From contig NZ_SLXM01000004.1 in assembly GCF_004345825.1 (NCBI RefSeq), positions 252,462 to 316,461 of the forward strand: DNA of 64,000 bases, in the 5' to 3' direction. Shown here in pieces: positions 1 through 9,878 of the stretch. The stretch comes from Tenacibaculum skagerrakense. Its GTDB lineage: Bacteria > Bacteroidota > Bacteroidia > Flavobacteriales > Flavobacteriaceae. The first letter of the stretch is position 1. Every line of letters begins with the position of its first letter. The translations under genes were made by a program, and so were the position numbers. The notes under the pieces were generated by a model, which was not told where the DNA came from, made no database searches, and saw nothing but the letters and a program-made list of their open reading frames with translations.

Positions 1-159
1 ATTGTAGGTTTGCGAAACCTCCAGCGAACTTCGCTGATGATTTTGTAAGTTAAAATCTACTTGACTTATTAAAAATGTAATTGTTTTTTTTATTTTAGAG
101 GGTTGTTATGATAGAATAAACACTACCAAATAAATTAATCAAATTTCATATTATAATAA

Positions 160-1686
160 ATGAGTAAAAGGGTTACAACAGAGGAAATTAATGGTGTAGT
201 TTGGCAAGCCTGCGATACGTTTAGAGGAGTAATAGATCCAAGTCAATACAAAGACTATATTTTAGTAATGCTATTTTTAAAATACGTATCAGATGTATAT
301 ACAGAAAAACATAATGAGTATTTAAAAAAGTACGATGGAAATATAGAAAGAGCCAACAGAGCTATGCAGTTAGAACGTTTTGTAGTACCAGAACATAGTC
401 ACTTTAACTGGTTGTATGACCAAAGGAACGAGCCCAACATAGGCGAGCTAATAGATATTGGATTAGCAGACTTAGAAGAAGCCAACCGAGAAAAACTAAC
501 CAGTTCAGATGGTGCAGGGATTTTTAGAAACGTAAGTTTTAACAGCAGTAACTTAGGAGATAAGAAAGATAAAAATGCCCGTTTAAAAAACTTACTACAA
601 GACTTTGCAAAGTTAGATTTAACACCATCGCATTTAGAAGGGAACGATATTATTGGTGATGCGTATGAATACCTAATTAAAAACTTTGCTAGTGATGCTG
701 GTAAAAAAGCAGGAGAATTCTATACTCCAGCAGAAGTTTCTACTTTATTAGCAAAGCTTACCAAATCTAAACCTGGAGCCAGAATTTACGATCCTACTTG
801 TGGTTCTGCCTCACTTTTAATAAAAGCGGGTAAAGAAGTTGGCGATACGAACTTCTCGTTATACGGACAAGAAGCGAACGGAAGTACCTGGGCTTTAGCA
901 GTAATGAATATGTTTTTGCATGGGTTTGACAATGCCAATATCCGTTGGGGAGATACCTTACGTAATCCAAAACATTTGGAGGGTGATGCTTTAATGAAGT
1001 TTGATACCGTGGTAGCAAATCCACCTTTTTCTTTAGATAAATGGGGGCAAGAAGACTTACAAGATGACAGATTTGAACGTTTTCATAGAGGATTACCACC
1101 AAAGAGTAAAGGCGATTGGGCGTTTATTACTCACATGATTGAAAGTGCGTATAAAGATACGGGTATGATTGGCGTGGTAGTACCCCACGGTGTTTTGTTT
1201 AGAGGAAGTGCCGAAGGAAAAATAAGAACGAAAATAATTGCAGATAATTTATTAGATGCGGTTATAGGGTTACCAGCCAATTTGTTTTTTGGAACAGGTA
1301 TTCCTGCGGCTATTGTGCTATTTAATAAAGGTAAAGAAGAACGCACGGAAACCTTGTTTATAGATGCTAGCCAAAGCTTTGTGAGCGACAAAAACCAAAA
1401 TAGATTATTGCCCGAACATATAACGCGTATTATACAAACGTACACTCAATTTAAAGAAAACAAACTTACAGCAGGTGTTATAGAAGATAAGTATAGTTAT
1501 GTGGCTACTTTAGAAGAATTAAAGGAAAACGATTATAACTTAAACATACCGCGCTATGTAGATACCTTTGAAGAAGAAGCGGAAATTGATATTTGCCAAG
1601 TACAGCAAGATATTACAACTTTGGAAAAGGAATTAAGCGAAGTACGTGGAACTATGGAGAACTATTTAAAAGAATTGTGTTTATAA
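160..1686 (+). CDS. hsdM: Type I restriction-modification DNA methyltransferase subunit HsdM
   Basis: This is the adenine-N6 methyltransferase subunit of a type I restriction-modification complex. It methylates host DNA at the site read by HsdS, using S-adenosylmethionine. An N-terminal helical HsdM_N region is followed by the methylase fold. The SAM-binding motif DPTCGS starts at D211 and the catalytic NPPF motif of N6-adenine methylases is at residues 287-290. The C-terminus is helical, as expected for the subunit contact. At 508 aa it has normal family length. The stop overlaps the start of hsdS as TAATG, which suggests translational coupling. It is the first gene of an operon that continues to about 9.9 kb. 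The sequence shows no damage. Confidence 0.97.
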   Translation: MSKRVTTEEINGVVWQACDTFRGVIDPSQYKDYILVMLFLKYVSDVYTEKHNEYLKKYDGNIERANRAMQLERFVVPEHSHFNWLYDQRNEPNIGELIDIGLADLEEANREKLTSSDGAGIFRNVSFNSSNLGDKKDKNARLKNLLQDFAKLDLTPSHLEGNDIIGDAYEYLIKNFASDAGKKAGEFYTPAEVSTLLAKLTKSKPGARIYDPTCGSASLLIKAGKEVGDTNFSLYGQEANGSTWALAVMNMFLHGFDNANIRWGDTLRNPKHLEGDALMKFDTVVANPPFSLDKWGQEDLQDDRFERFHRGLPPKSKGDWAFITHMIESAYKDTGMIGVVVPHGVLFRGSAEGKIRTKIIADNLLDAVIGLPANLFFGTGIPAAIVLFNKGKEERTETLFIDASQSFVSDKNQNRLLPEHITRIIQTYTQFKENKLTAGVIEDKYSYVATLEELKENDYNLNIPRYVDTFEEEAEIDICQVQQDITTLEKELSEVRGTMENYLKELCL

Positions 1687-2879
1687 TGGCAGTTGTAGAG
1701 GAAAGAGCAGGCTACAAAAAAACAAAATTAGGTTGGATTCCTGAACTATGGGGAGTAGAAGAAATTGGAAAGTATGCTAATATACAGACAGGAAACAAGG
1801 ATACTAAAGATAAAGAAGAAAATGGAAAATTTCCTTTTTTTGTTAGGTCGCAAAAAGTAGCAAGAATTAATACATTTTCTTTTAATGGAGAAGCTGTTTT
1901 AACATCTGGAGATGGTGTTGGTGTAGGTAAAGATTATCATTATATTCAAGGTAAGTTTGATTATCATCAAAGAGTTTATGCACTAACTGACTTTGATGAA
2001 GATTTGTATGGTAAATATTTCTATTATTATTTTTCCTGCTTTTTTTATAGAAGAGTTTATCGTTTGAGTGCAAAAAATTCTGTTGATTCTGTTAGAATGG
2101 AGATGATTCAGAAAATGAACTTACCTATACCCCCAATCCAAGAACAAAAAGCTATAGCCAATTGTTTATCCACATGGGATACTGCGATAGAAAAACAAAC
2201 CCAACTGATACAAGCAAAACAAACCCAAAAGAAAGCCTTAATGCAACAATTGTTAACAGGTAAAAAACGTTTGCCTGGGTTTATTGAGGAGTGGGAAGAA
2301 TATAAGTTTAATGAGATAGTTGAAAGGGTTACTAGAAAAAATAAAGAGTTGGATGATACCGTAGTAACAATTTCAGCACAAAGAGGATTTGTATTACAGG
2401 AAGATTTTTTTAACAAGAGAGTTGCTAGTAAAACTTTATCAAATTATACTTTAGTTCACAAAGGAGAATTTTGCTATAATAAAAGTTATTCAAAAGGATA
2501 TCCTATGGGAGCATTTAAAAGACTAGATGATTTTGAAAAAGCGGTTGTCACTACACTTTATATATGCTTCAAATTAAAGAAAAATGTGAATTCAGATTTT
2601 ATGAACCAATATTTTAATGGAGGTAGGATGATTAAAGGTTTAATGAGAATAGCCCAAGAAGGTGGTCGTGCGCACGGATTATTAAATATTAGTTTACCTG
2701 ATTTCTTTAATTTAAAAGTGATGATTCCAGAAAAGAAAGAACAAACTGCTATTGCTAATATATTAAATACAGCAGACAAAGAAATTGAGTTATTACAAGC
2801 GCAATTAACACAACTACAACAACAGAAGAAAGGATTAATGCAACAGTTGTTAACGGGTAAAAAGAGGTTGAAGTATTAA
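1686..2879 (+). CDS. hsdS: Type I restriction-modification specificity subunit HsdS
   Basis: HsdS recognises a two-part DNA target and holds the HsdM and HsdR subunits. The 397-aa protein has two variable target-recognition domains (about residues 20-145 and 200-345). Each is followed by a conserved helical spacer: EQKAIANCLSTWDTAIEK and EQTAIANILNTADKEIE, both ending MQQLLTGKKRL. I chose the ATG at 1686, which overlaps the hsdM stop. The frame is open back to 1593, but that extension lies inside hsdM and looks like out-of-frame hsdM sequence. The two spacers are near repeats at the DNA level (about 2240-2275 and 2838-2873), so the second recognition domain could be exchanged by recombination. 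The exact target cannot be read from the sequence. Confidence 0.95.
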   Translation: MAVVEERAGYKKTKLGWIPELWGVEEIGKYANIQTGNKDTKDKEENGKFPFFVRSQKVARINTFSFNGEAVLTSGDGVGVGKDYHYIQGKFDYHQRVYALTDFDEDLYGKYFYYYFSCFFYRRVYRLSAKNSVDSVRMEMIQKMNLPIPPIQEQKAIANCLSTWDTAIEKQTQLIQAKQTQKKALMQQLLTGKKRLPGFIEEWEEYKFNEIVERVTRKNKELDDTVVTISAQRGFVLQEDFFNKRVASKTLSNYTLVHKGEFCYNKSYSKGYPMGAFKRLDDFEKAVVTTLYICFKLKKNVNSDFMNQYFNGGRMIKGLMRIAQEGGRAHGLLNISLPDFFNLKVMIPEKKEQTAIANILNTADKEIELLQAQLTQLQQQKKGLMQQLLTGKKRLKY

Positions 2880-2900
2880 AAATAAATAAAAGTCTCCCCG

Positions 2901-5900
2901 ATGAAATCGAAATTTGAAATGAAAGATGTTGAACTAGCTTATAGAAAACTAAAGAGTTACGTGTATTACGATAACTTTTCGTTACTACTAAGACAACAAA
3001 TAGCAGAATTTGAATCAAGTCCGAATTTTGAAGAATGTTTATCTAAACTCGTAGAATTTTTAAACGATCCAGTAAATAAACGAAACTATTTTGAAGCATT
3101 ATTAAATGAAATAAATTATTACGTAGCTCCTAAAAAGTTTTCTAGAGAACCATTTAATTATGGAGATAATATTATTAGCAACAATTTTACAGAAAGCAGC
3201 TATCTTTTAGAAAAAGTAAATTACTTTTTTAAAGGCCCTGTGGAATTACATATTATTTCTATTTTATGGATTTTAAAAGAAGGCTATGTTTTGCATAAAG
3301 ATTATCATAAAGATAATTACGCCTATTATTTAGAGTTAAACTCAGAAAGCGGAAATGTAGTAGATGGATTACGATTATTCAAACCTTATTTTGATCAATA
3401 CCAAAGATGGCGAGATAAAGGAGTAGATTTAGCGAAAAACATAGTTGCAGAAGATACCGATGTGGTGGTATTGTCATTAGACATTAAAGAGTATTACTAC
3501 AACATAAATTACCATCCTGATTTACAGGAAGAAATCCATACTAGAATTGTAAACGACACAGGAGACAAGGGAACTTTGTTTACCCAAATGATTTTTGATA
3601 TTAATGATGCTTATCAGAAGGTCTGCCCAAAAAACTCTAAAGGGATTATGCCAATAGGTATATTATCATCTGGGATACTGGCGAACTGGTACTTAAAAGA
3701 TTTTGACAAAAAAATAAAAGAAGAGTTGTCTCCAGCGTATTATGGTAGGTATGTTGATGATATTTTAATTGTATTAAGTAATACTAAAATTTCAAAAACC
3801 TTTAATAATGTTCAGTTTAATTCTTCTTTAGAAGCTTTTTTACATAAATTTTTTGTTGAGAGAAAAATTTTCGATACCAAAAAAACAGAAAAAAAGATAG
3901 TTCATCAATCACGTAATCGTAAATGTATAGAAATTCAAAAAGAAATTACTTACCAGTTTATTAGTGATAAGAATATTGAAATTCAAAAAGATAAAATTAT
4001 TTTATATTCTTTTGAAAGTAAAGAATCTCAGGCAGTATTAGATATGTTTAAAAAGAAAATAGAACAACATTCTAGTGCCTTTTGGTTTTTGCCTAATGAA
4101 AATGATATCAATGATGATTTTGATGAAAGTGTGTATGAATTAACCTATACTGATACGGTTAATAAATTAAGAAGTGTTACTGACATCAAACAAAGTAAAT
4201 ATGGGGCTTCTATTTTTTTAGCTAAGCGTATAAAAATAAGTTTATTGTCTGAGAATAAAAAAGATGATAAAACAACCGAGCAAATTCTTACTTTTTTTAA
4301 AGGAATCGTAAATCTTGAATTTTCAAATCTTTGGGAGAAAGTACTAACCTATTTTGTAATTGTTGATGATAAAAATGCCTTTTGGAAATTTTTTAAAGAG
4401 ACAATTATTGCTATAGATTGTATAAAATCTTCTGATAAACCAAAAGTAAAAAGTAGTGATCTAAAAAAGACAAAAAAGTATTTAGGGGAATATCTAATGA
4501 ATTGTTGTGCTATGGCAACAGCTTTAAATCCAAATTTTGTAAATCTCAATTGGTGGGAAGATAGGTGTAGTCGTTTTAGATTTAATTGGTTCAATCCTAA
4601 TTTTTACAAAGAAGTATACGTATTAAAAAAAGAATATATAACTTCAAATTTATTGCGAAATAGTTTTGTAGTAGTTCCATTACTGAACTATTTAAAACTA
4701 ACAAATGAAACAGATGTAAATTTAGTTAAGTACGATTATTTAAGAACTTTAAATCCAGCCTTTAATAAAGAGGGGTTTCAGTACGATGATAAGAAATTAA
4801 AATATGCACCACGTTTTATTTATTTACATGAATTTAATAGTATTGACTTTTTAAAAGAATTAATTTTTCAGGCAAAGCAAGATCATTTAGAAATGTTCGA
4901 AAACCTTGAACAGAAAATCTATCATAAAAGTTTTGATACTTTTTTTAAAGTAAATTATGAGTATAGAAATACGTTCTATGAATCGAAAAATGGGAATGAG
5001 GTCGCTAATTATTCTGAAAATTTAAAAAAATATTATTTTAAAATTAATGAAGGTTATCGAAGTTGTGATCAAAAATTAGGGTATAATACTTTAGAAATTC
5101 CGCAATCAAAAAAAATAGAAGACGATTTAAAAATAGCCGTAGCCAATACAAAAGTAAAAGCTACCAATATAGCTCAATCATTATTCGAGACCCCTAATAC
5201 AGATAAAGAAAGACGTAAAGATTTTATAGACTTATTAAATGGAGCAGAGAAAGTAAAGGCAGACATTTTAATATTACCGGAAGTTAGTACTCCCTACAGG
5301 TGGCTCCCTGTTTTGGCAGATCAGGCTCGTAGAAAACAACGTGCTATAATTGCGGGCTTAGAACATATACGAATTAATAATGTATGCTATAATTTATTAG
5401 CAACCATTTTACCAATGGAACATAATGGTATTAAAGATGTTGTTATTAATTTCAGATTAAAAAACCATTACTCACCAGGAGAAAAAAAGTTGATTAAAGA
5501 TAGAGGCAAAATAGCACCTAAACTGAGTAGATCATTGTATAATTTATTTATTTGGAGAGGAATATATTTTAGTAATTATAACTGTTATGAGCTAGCAGAT
5601 ATTAATCATAGAGCTTTATTTAAATCTAAAGTAGATGTATTGTTTGCTTCAGAATACAACCAAGATGTAAATTACTTTTCTAATATAGTAGAAACGGTTT
5701 CAAGAGATGTACATTGTTACTTTGTTCAGGTAAATAGTTCTGATTTTGGAGATTCCAGAATAACTAAACCGTCAAAAACAGAAGCCAAAGATATTCTAAG
5801 ACTGAAGGGGGGAGAGAACAGTATAGTTTTACTAGGAAAAATAGATATAAAAAAACTTAGAGAGTTTCAAAAAACTAGAATTTCTGGTCAAGACACAAAA

Positions 5901-5954
5901 ATATTTAAAAATACTCCTCCTGATTTTGATCATTCTAACCCGGAAAACAGATAA
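2901..5954 (+). CDS. UG/DRT-type reverse transcriptase fused to a C-terminal nitrilase-like domain
   Basis: This is a 1017-aa two-domain protein. The N-terminal half is a reverse transcriptase. The first catalytic aspartate lies in SLDIKEYY (D194) and the YVDD box is at residues 284-287. The C-terminal part (about 760-990) matches the carbon-nitrogen hydrolase fold with a complete Glu-Lys-Cys triad: E794 in ILPEVS, K854 in KNHYSPGE and C895 in NCYELADINHR. RT-nitrilase fusions are known among the 'unknown group' RTs linked to phage defence, including DRT type 1 (UG1). Which UG class this belongs to needs a phylogeny. It is not a group II intron RT (no maturase or intron) and not a retron, because only 21 bp separates it from hsdS, leaving no room for an msr-msd RNA. 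It ends 5 bp before hsdR, so it is probably co-transcribed with the restriction genes. The role in defence is inferred. Confidence 0.9.
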   Translation: MKSKFEMKDVELAYRKLKSYVYYDNFSLLLRQQIAEFESSPNFEECLSKLVEFLNDPVNKRNYFEALLNEINYYVAPKKFSREPFNYGDNIISNNFTESSYLLEKVNYFFKGPVELHIISILWILKEGYVLHKDYHKDNYAYYLELNSESGNVVDGLRLFKPYFDQYQRWRDKGVDLAKNIVAEDTDVVVLSLDIKEYYYNINYHPDLQEEIHTRIVNDTGDKGTLFTQMIFDINDAYQKVCPKNSKGIMPIGILSSGILANWYLKDFDKKIKEELSPAYYGRYVDDILIVLSNTKISKTFNNVQFNSSLEAFLHKFFVERKIFDTKKTEKKIVHQSRNRKCIEIQKEITYQFISDKNIEIQKDKIILYSFESKESQAVLDMFKKKIEQHSSAFWFLPNENDINDDFDESVYELTYTDTVNKLRSVTDIKQSKYGASIFLAKRIKISLLSENKKDDKTTEQILTFFKGIVNLEFSNLWEKVLTYFVIVDDKNAFWKFFKETIIAIDCIKSSDKPKVKSSDLKKTKKYLGEYLMNCCAMATALNPNFVNLNWWEDRCSRFRFNWFNPNFYKEVYVLKKEYITSNLLRNSFVVVPLLNYLKLTNETDVNLVKYDYLRTLNPAFNKEGFQYDDKKLKYAPRFIYLHEFNSIDFLKELIFQAKQDHLEMFENLEQKIYHKSFDTFFKVNYEYRNTFYESKNGNEVANYSENLKKYYFKINEGYRSCDQKLGYNTLEIPQSKKIEDDLKIAVANTKVKATNIAQSLFETPNTDKERRKDFIDLLNGAEKVKADILILPEVSTPYRWLPVLADQARRKQRAIIAGLEHIRINNVCYNLLATILPMEHNGIKDVVINFRLKNHYSPGEKKLIKDRGKIAPKLSRSLYNLFIWRGIYFSNYNCYELADINHRALFKSKVDVLFASEYNQDVNYFSNIVETVSRDVHCYFVQVNSSDFGDSRITKPSKTEAKDILRLKGGENSIVLLGKIDIKKLREFQKTRISGQDTKIFKNTPPDFDHSNPENR

Positions 5955-5959
5955 TTGTT

Positions 5960-8900
5960 ATGCAAACACCATCCTTTAAAGAAGATCATATTTCACAACT
6001 CCCAGCCTTGCAGTTATTAATTGCAATGGGTTATACTTATATAAACCCTGAAGAAGCCTTAGTAGAAAGAGGCCATAAAACCTCTGGTGTTTTTTTAGAA
6101 AACATTTTGCGGGAACAACTTAAGCGAATTAATACAGCAAAAGTTTCTTCCACTAAAGAAGTTGCCTTTACTGCTAGTAATATTGAAGCAGCTATAATAG
6201 CCTTACGAGATGTACCTATGGTAGATGGTTATATTAGTACTGCACAAAAACTATATGAATTACTAACCTTGGGTAAATCTGTAGAGCAGAGCATTGATGG
6301 AGATCGAAAGAGTTTTGATATTCATTATATTGACTGGAAGCACCCTGAAAACAATGTATTTCATGTAACAGAAGAGTTTAGTGTGTTGCGTTCGGGTTTA
6401 AAAGAACATTATCGCCCAGATATTGTATTGTTTGTAAACGGAATTCCACTTTGTGTTATAGAGTGTAAACGACCGGATATGAAAGAACCTTTGCTACAGG
6501 CTATATCACAAAACTTACGAAATCAAAAAGAAGATGGAATACGAAGTTTATATAGTTTAGCACAATTGGTAATGAGTGTAACCGTAAATGAAGGAAGCTA
6601 TGCAACTACAGGAACTCCAGAAAAGTTTTGGGCTAAATGGCAAGAAAGTTTTAAGAATAAGGACGAAGAGCTACAATACGAAGAAACATTATTAAAACTA
6701 AAAAATACTCCACTTTCTAATCATATAAAAGATAATCTGTTTACAGAGCGATATAGATATGTTCGTGCTTATTTTGATGGATTAGAAAAAACAAGAGTAT
6801 TGCCAACTCCACAAGATCGATATATCTTTAGTTTGTGTGAACCAAAACGACTATTAGATTTAGCATATAACTTTACTTTATTTGACAACGGAGCAAAAAA
6901 GATTGCACGTTATCAGCAATATTTTGCTATTCATAAAGCTATGAATCAGTTACGTTATTTGCAAAACGGAAAACGAATGGGAGGTGTGGTATGGCATACA
7001 CAGGGTAGTGGAAAATCGTTAACCATGGTTATGCTAGCACAGGCTATTGCTATGGAATCTAGCATTAAAAACCCTAAAATTATTTTAGTAACAGACAGAA
7101 CCGATTTAGATACACAGATTACAGGAACATTTAGAAAATGTGGGATTGATGTAAAAAATGCAAAGTCTGGTACAAAGTTAGTAGACTTATTAAAAAGCAA
7201 AAGTGATGCTGTAGTTACTACTATCGTAAATAAGTTTACAACAGCGGTAAAAAAGATACAAACCCCACTAGAAAGCCCTAATATCTTTGTATTAGTAGAT
7301 GAAGGTCATCGCACACAGCATGGAACTTTTAATATAGAAATGCAAAAAACATTACCCAATGCATGTTTTATAGCATTTACAGGAACTCCACTATTCAATA
7401 AAGATAAAAACACATTAGCTAAATTCGGTACACTCATCGATAGTTATACGGTAGATCAGGCGGTAAAAGACAAAGCCGTTGTACCATTATTATATGAAGG
7501 TAGACATGCTTTGCAAGATGTTAATTCGAGTCCTTTAGATAACTTTTTTAATATGGTTTCCGAACCTTTATCTGATTATGAAAAAGCAGATTTAAAAAAG
7601 AAGTTCAGTAGAGCAGGACAGTTAAATATCGCAGATCAAAAAATTTATGCTGTATGTTGGGATATCACAAATCACTTTGTTAAAAACTTTCAAGGAACAG
7701 GGTTTAAAGGGCAGCTAGTTTGCCAAAGTAAAATGGCTGCTGTAAAGTATAAGAAGTATTTAGATGAAATTGGCAGGGTTTCTAGTGAACTAGTCATTTC
7801 GCCTATTGATGAAAGAGAAGGAGAAGAATCAGCTTACGGAGAAACATCAGAATTAGTAAAAAAGTTTTGGCATAAGATGATGGATGAGCACGGTTCATCC
7901 AAAAAGTATCAAACCAATATCGTCAATAGATATAAAAATGATAATCATCCAGAGTTAATTATTGTTGTAGACAAACTTTTAACAGGTTTTGACGCACCAC
8001 AAAACACAGTATTATATTTAACACGAAAATTAGTTGGTCACACTTTATTACAAGCTATTGCAAGAGTTAATAGAGTTGCGAAAGATAAAGACTATGGTTA
8101 CATTATAGATTATTACGGAGTTCTTAAAGAGCTAGATGGTGCTTTAAAAACCTATTCTGCCTTTGAAGAATTTGATCCTGAACAAATACATGGTACACTA
8201 ACAAATATTAACATAGAGATTGAAAAATTGCCTCAATCACACTCCGATGTATGGCAGCTTTTTGAGGCTGTAGAAAATAAAAAAGATGCCGAAGCTTACC
8301 AGCAATTATTAAGAGATGAAGCAATTCGTGCTAAGTTTTATAATCAGTTAAATATATATGCACGATTATTAAAACTGGCATTATCTTCTATAGAATTTCA
8401 TAAAGCAACACCAGAGAAACAAATACAACGATATAAAGAAGATTTGGCATTTTTTATGAAGTTAAAAATTGCTGTAGTTTCTCGTTACTCTGATGCTATA
8501 GATTATAAAAAGTATGAGGGACAAATCCAAAAACTAATTGATTCCCATATTCCAACTTCGGGTGTTGTTAAACTTACGGATTTGGTAAATATTTTTGATA
8601 AAGAAGCTTTTGAAGAAGAAGTGATTAAGTTAGAGGGGAAGGCTGCCAAAGCTGATATGATTGCATCACGTACTGCGAAACATATTACTGAAAAAATGGA
8701 GGAGGATCCTGCTTTTTACAAGAAGTTTTCTCAAATGATAAAAGATACAATTGAAGATTATTTACAACAACGTATAAGTGAAAGTGAATATTTAACAAAG
8801 ATTACAGAAATAAAAGAGTCTGTATTAAATGGTACTGATAGTAAAGTCCCAGAAAGTTTAAAGAAAAAAGAGGTAGCTAGAGCATTTTATGGGGTTAGTA

Positions 8901-9175
8901 TAGAAGAATTTGAACAAGTTGTAAGTGATAAAGATATTCGTGCTAAAATAGCCGAAGAATTAGCATTAAAAGCTGATGAAATAATTTTAGAAATACTAGA
9001 TGTTAAAAAGATAGACTGGACAACAAGTGTAGATATTCCTAAGAAAATGATTATGTTAATTGGGGATTATATTATTGATCATATTAGAGATAAGTATGAG
9101 ATAAAATTAGGTTTTAGTGAGATTGATAAGATTGCAGAAAGAATAGTTGATATAGCTAAAATACGATATAAATAA
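5960..9175 (+). CDS. hsdR: Type I restriction endonuclease subunit HsdR
   Basis: HsdR is the motor and nuclease subunit, which translocates and cuts unmodified DNA in an ATP-dependent way. The 1071-aa protein carries an N-terminal PD-(D/E)XK nuclease (D154 in RPDIVLF, then E168-C-K170 in VIECKRP). The superfamily 2 helicase motor has Walker A HTQGSGKS with K352, a DEGH box at 447-450, FTGTP, and the late motif around QAIARVNR. The C-terminal region is helical, as in HsdR proteins that bind HsdM. All catalytic residues are present, so the enzyme is probably active. It starts 5 bp after the RT-nitrilase gene, and its stop overlaps the next start as TAATG. Confidence 0.96.
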   Translation: MQTPSFKEDHISQLPALQLLIAMGYTYINPEEALVERGHKTSGVFLENILREQLKRINTAKVSSTKEVAFTASNIEAAIIALRDVPMVDGYISTAQKLYELLTLGKSVEQSIDGDRKSFDIHYIDWKHPENNVFHVTEEFSVLRSGLKEHYRPDIVLFVNGIPLCVIECKRPDMKEPLLQAISQNLRNQKEDGIRSLYSLAQLVMSVTVNEGSYATTGTPEKFWAKWQESFKNKDEELQYEETLLKLKNTPLSNHIKDNLFTERYRYVRAYFDGLEKTRVLPTPQDRYIFSLCEPKRLLDLAYNFTLFDNGAKKIARYQQYFAIHKAMNQLRYLQNGKRMGGVVWHTQGSGKSLTMVMLAQAIAMESSIKNPKIILVTDRTDLDTQITGTFRKCGIDVKNAKSGTKLVDLLKSKSDAVVTTIVNKFTTAVKKIQTPLESPNIFVLVDEGHRTQHGTFNIEMQKTLPNACFIAFTGTPLFNKDKNTLAKFGTLIDSYTVDQAVKDKAVVPLLYEGRHALQDVNSSPLDNFFNMVSEPLSDYEKADLKKKFSRAGQLNIADQKIYAVCWDITNHFVKNFQGTGFKGQLVCQSKMAAVKYKKYLDEIGRVSSELVISPIDEREGEESAYGETSELVKKFWHKMMDEHGSSKKYQTNIVNRYKNDNHPELIIVVDKLLTGFDAPQNTVLYLTRKLVGHTLLQAIARVNRVAKDKDYGYIIDYYGVLKELDGALKTYSAFEEFDPEQIHGTLTNINIEIEKLPQSHSDVWQLFEAVENKKDAEAYQQLLRDEAIRAKFYNQLNIYARLLKLALSSIEFHKATPEKQIQRYKEDLAFFMKLKIAVVSRYSDAIDYKKYEGQIQKLIDSHIPTSGVVKLTDLVNIFDKEAFEEEVIKLEGKAAKADMIASRTAKHITEKMEEDPAFYKKFSQMIKDTIEDYLQQRISESEYLTKITEIKESVLNGTDSKVPESLKKKEVARAFYGVSIEEFEQVVSDKDIRAKIAEELALKADEIILEILDVKKIDWTTSVDIPKKMIMLIGDYIIDHIRDKYEIKLGFSEIDKIAERIVDIAKIRYK

Positions 9176-9870
9176 TGACAGATTTCGTACAATACGGATC
9201 AGAAAGAATAGCATATAATATTTTATTTGTAGAAAGGAAATCTCTTGGTATAACGGTGTATCCTAATAGAAGTGTAGAGATTAAGGCTCCTTTAAATACA
9301 ACTTTGGAGAAAATTCAGGAAAAGGTAAAAAAACGTGCAGCATGGATTTTAAAACAGCAAGATTATTTTCTATCCTTTGAACCGAGAATTACGAATAGAA
9401 AATTTGTTTCAGGTGAAACCCATTATTATTTAGGCCGTCAATATCAATTAAAAGTTATTGACTCAGCGATTAATAAAGTAAAATATACTGGAAGATTTAT
9501 TGAAGTTTATGTAACAGAAAGAGCCAATGTAAAAGAACAATTACAGCAATGGTATAGAGCAAAGGCTGAAATTTGGTTTAGAAAATTAGCTGATAAACAT
9601 ATAGAACGATTTAAAAAGTATAATGTAGAACCTCAAAAAGTAGAACTAAAGAAGATGGAAAATCGTTGGGGCTCTTGCTCTTCAAAAGGGAGAGTTTTAC
9701 TGAATCCGGAATTGATAAAAGCGCCCAAAGCTTGTATAGAATATGTAATTATACATGAACTATGTCATTTAGTATATAGAGACCACACGAAAGAGTTTTA
9801 TAATTTACAAACTCATGAAATGCCTGATTGGCAAAAATGGAAAATGAAGTTAGAAACGTTGTTAGCTTAA
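9175..9870 (+). CDS. YgjP/WLM-type zinc metallopeptidase-like protein at the end of the restriction operon
   Basis: The 231-aa protein has a zinc-binding HELCH motif (H194, E195, H198) with H204 as the likely third ligand. The segment ENRWGSCSSKG just before it is typical of the YgjP-like (DUF45, M48-related) family. Members of this family are often found next to type I restriction genes, where their job is not established. Proteolysis of a restriction subunit would be one possibility. It is translationally coupled to hsdR by a TAATG overlap. I see no signal peptide, so it is probably cytoplasmic. Confidence 0.9.
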   Translation: MTDFVQYGSERIAYNILFVERKSLGITVYPNRSVEIKAPLNTTLEKIQEKVKKRAAWILKQQDYFLSFEPRITNRKFVSGETHYYLGRQYQLKVIDSAINKVKYTGRFIEVYVTERANVKEQLQQWYRAKAEIWFRKLADKHIERFKKYNVEPQKVELKKMENRWGSCSSKGRVLLNPELIKAPKACIEYVIIHELCHLVYRDHTKEFYNLQTHEMPDWQKWKMKLETLLA

Positions 9871-9878
9871 TTTAAAAA

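Noticed and set aside
2880..2900. Retron-type RNA upstream of the reverse transcriptase
   Set aside because: Only 21 bp lies between hsdS and the RT gene, so no msr-msd fits, and the protein is fused to a nitrilase-like domain, which is a UG/DRT trait.
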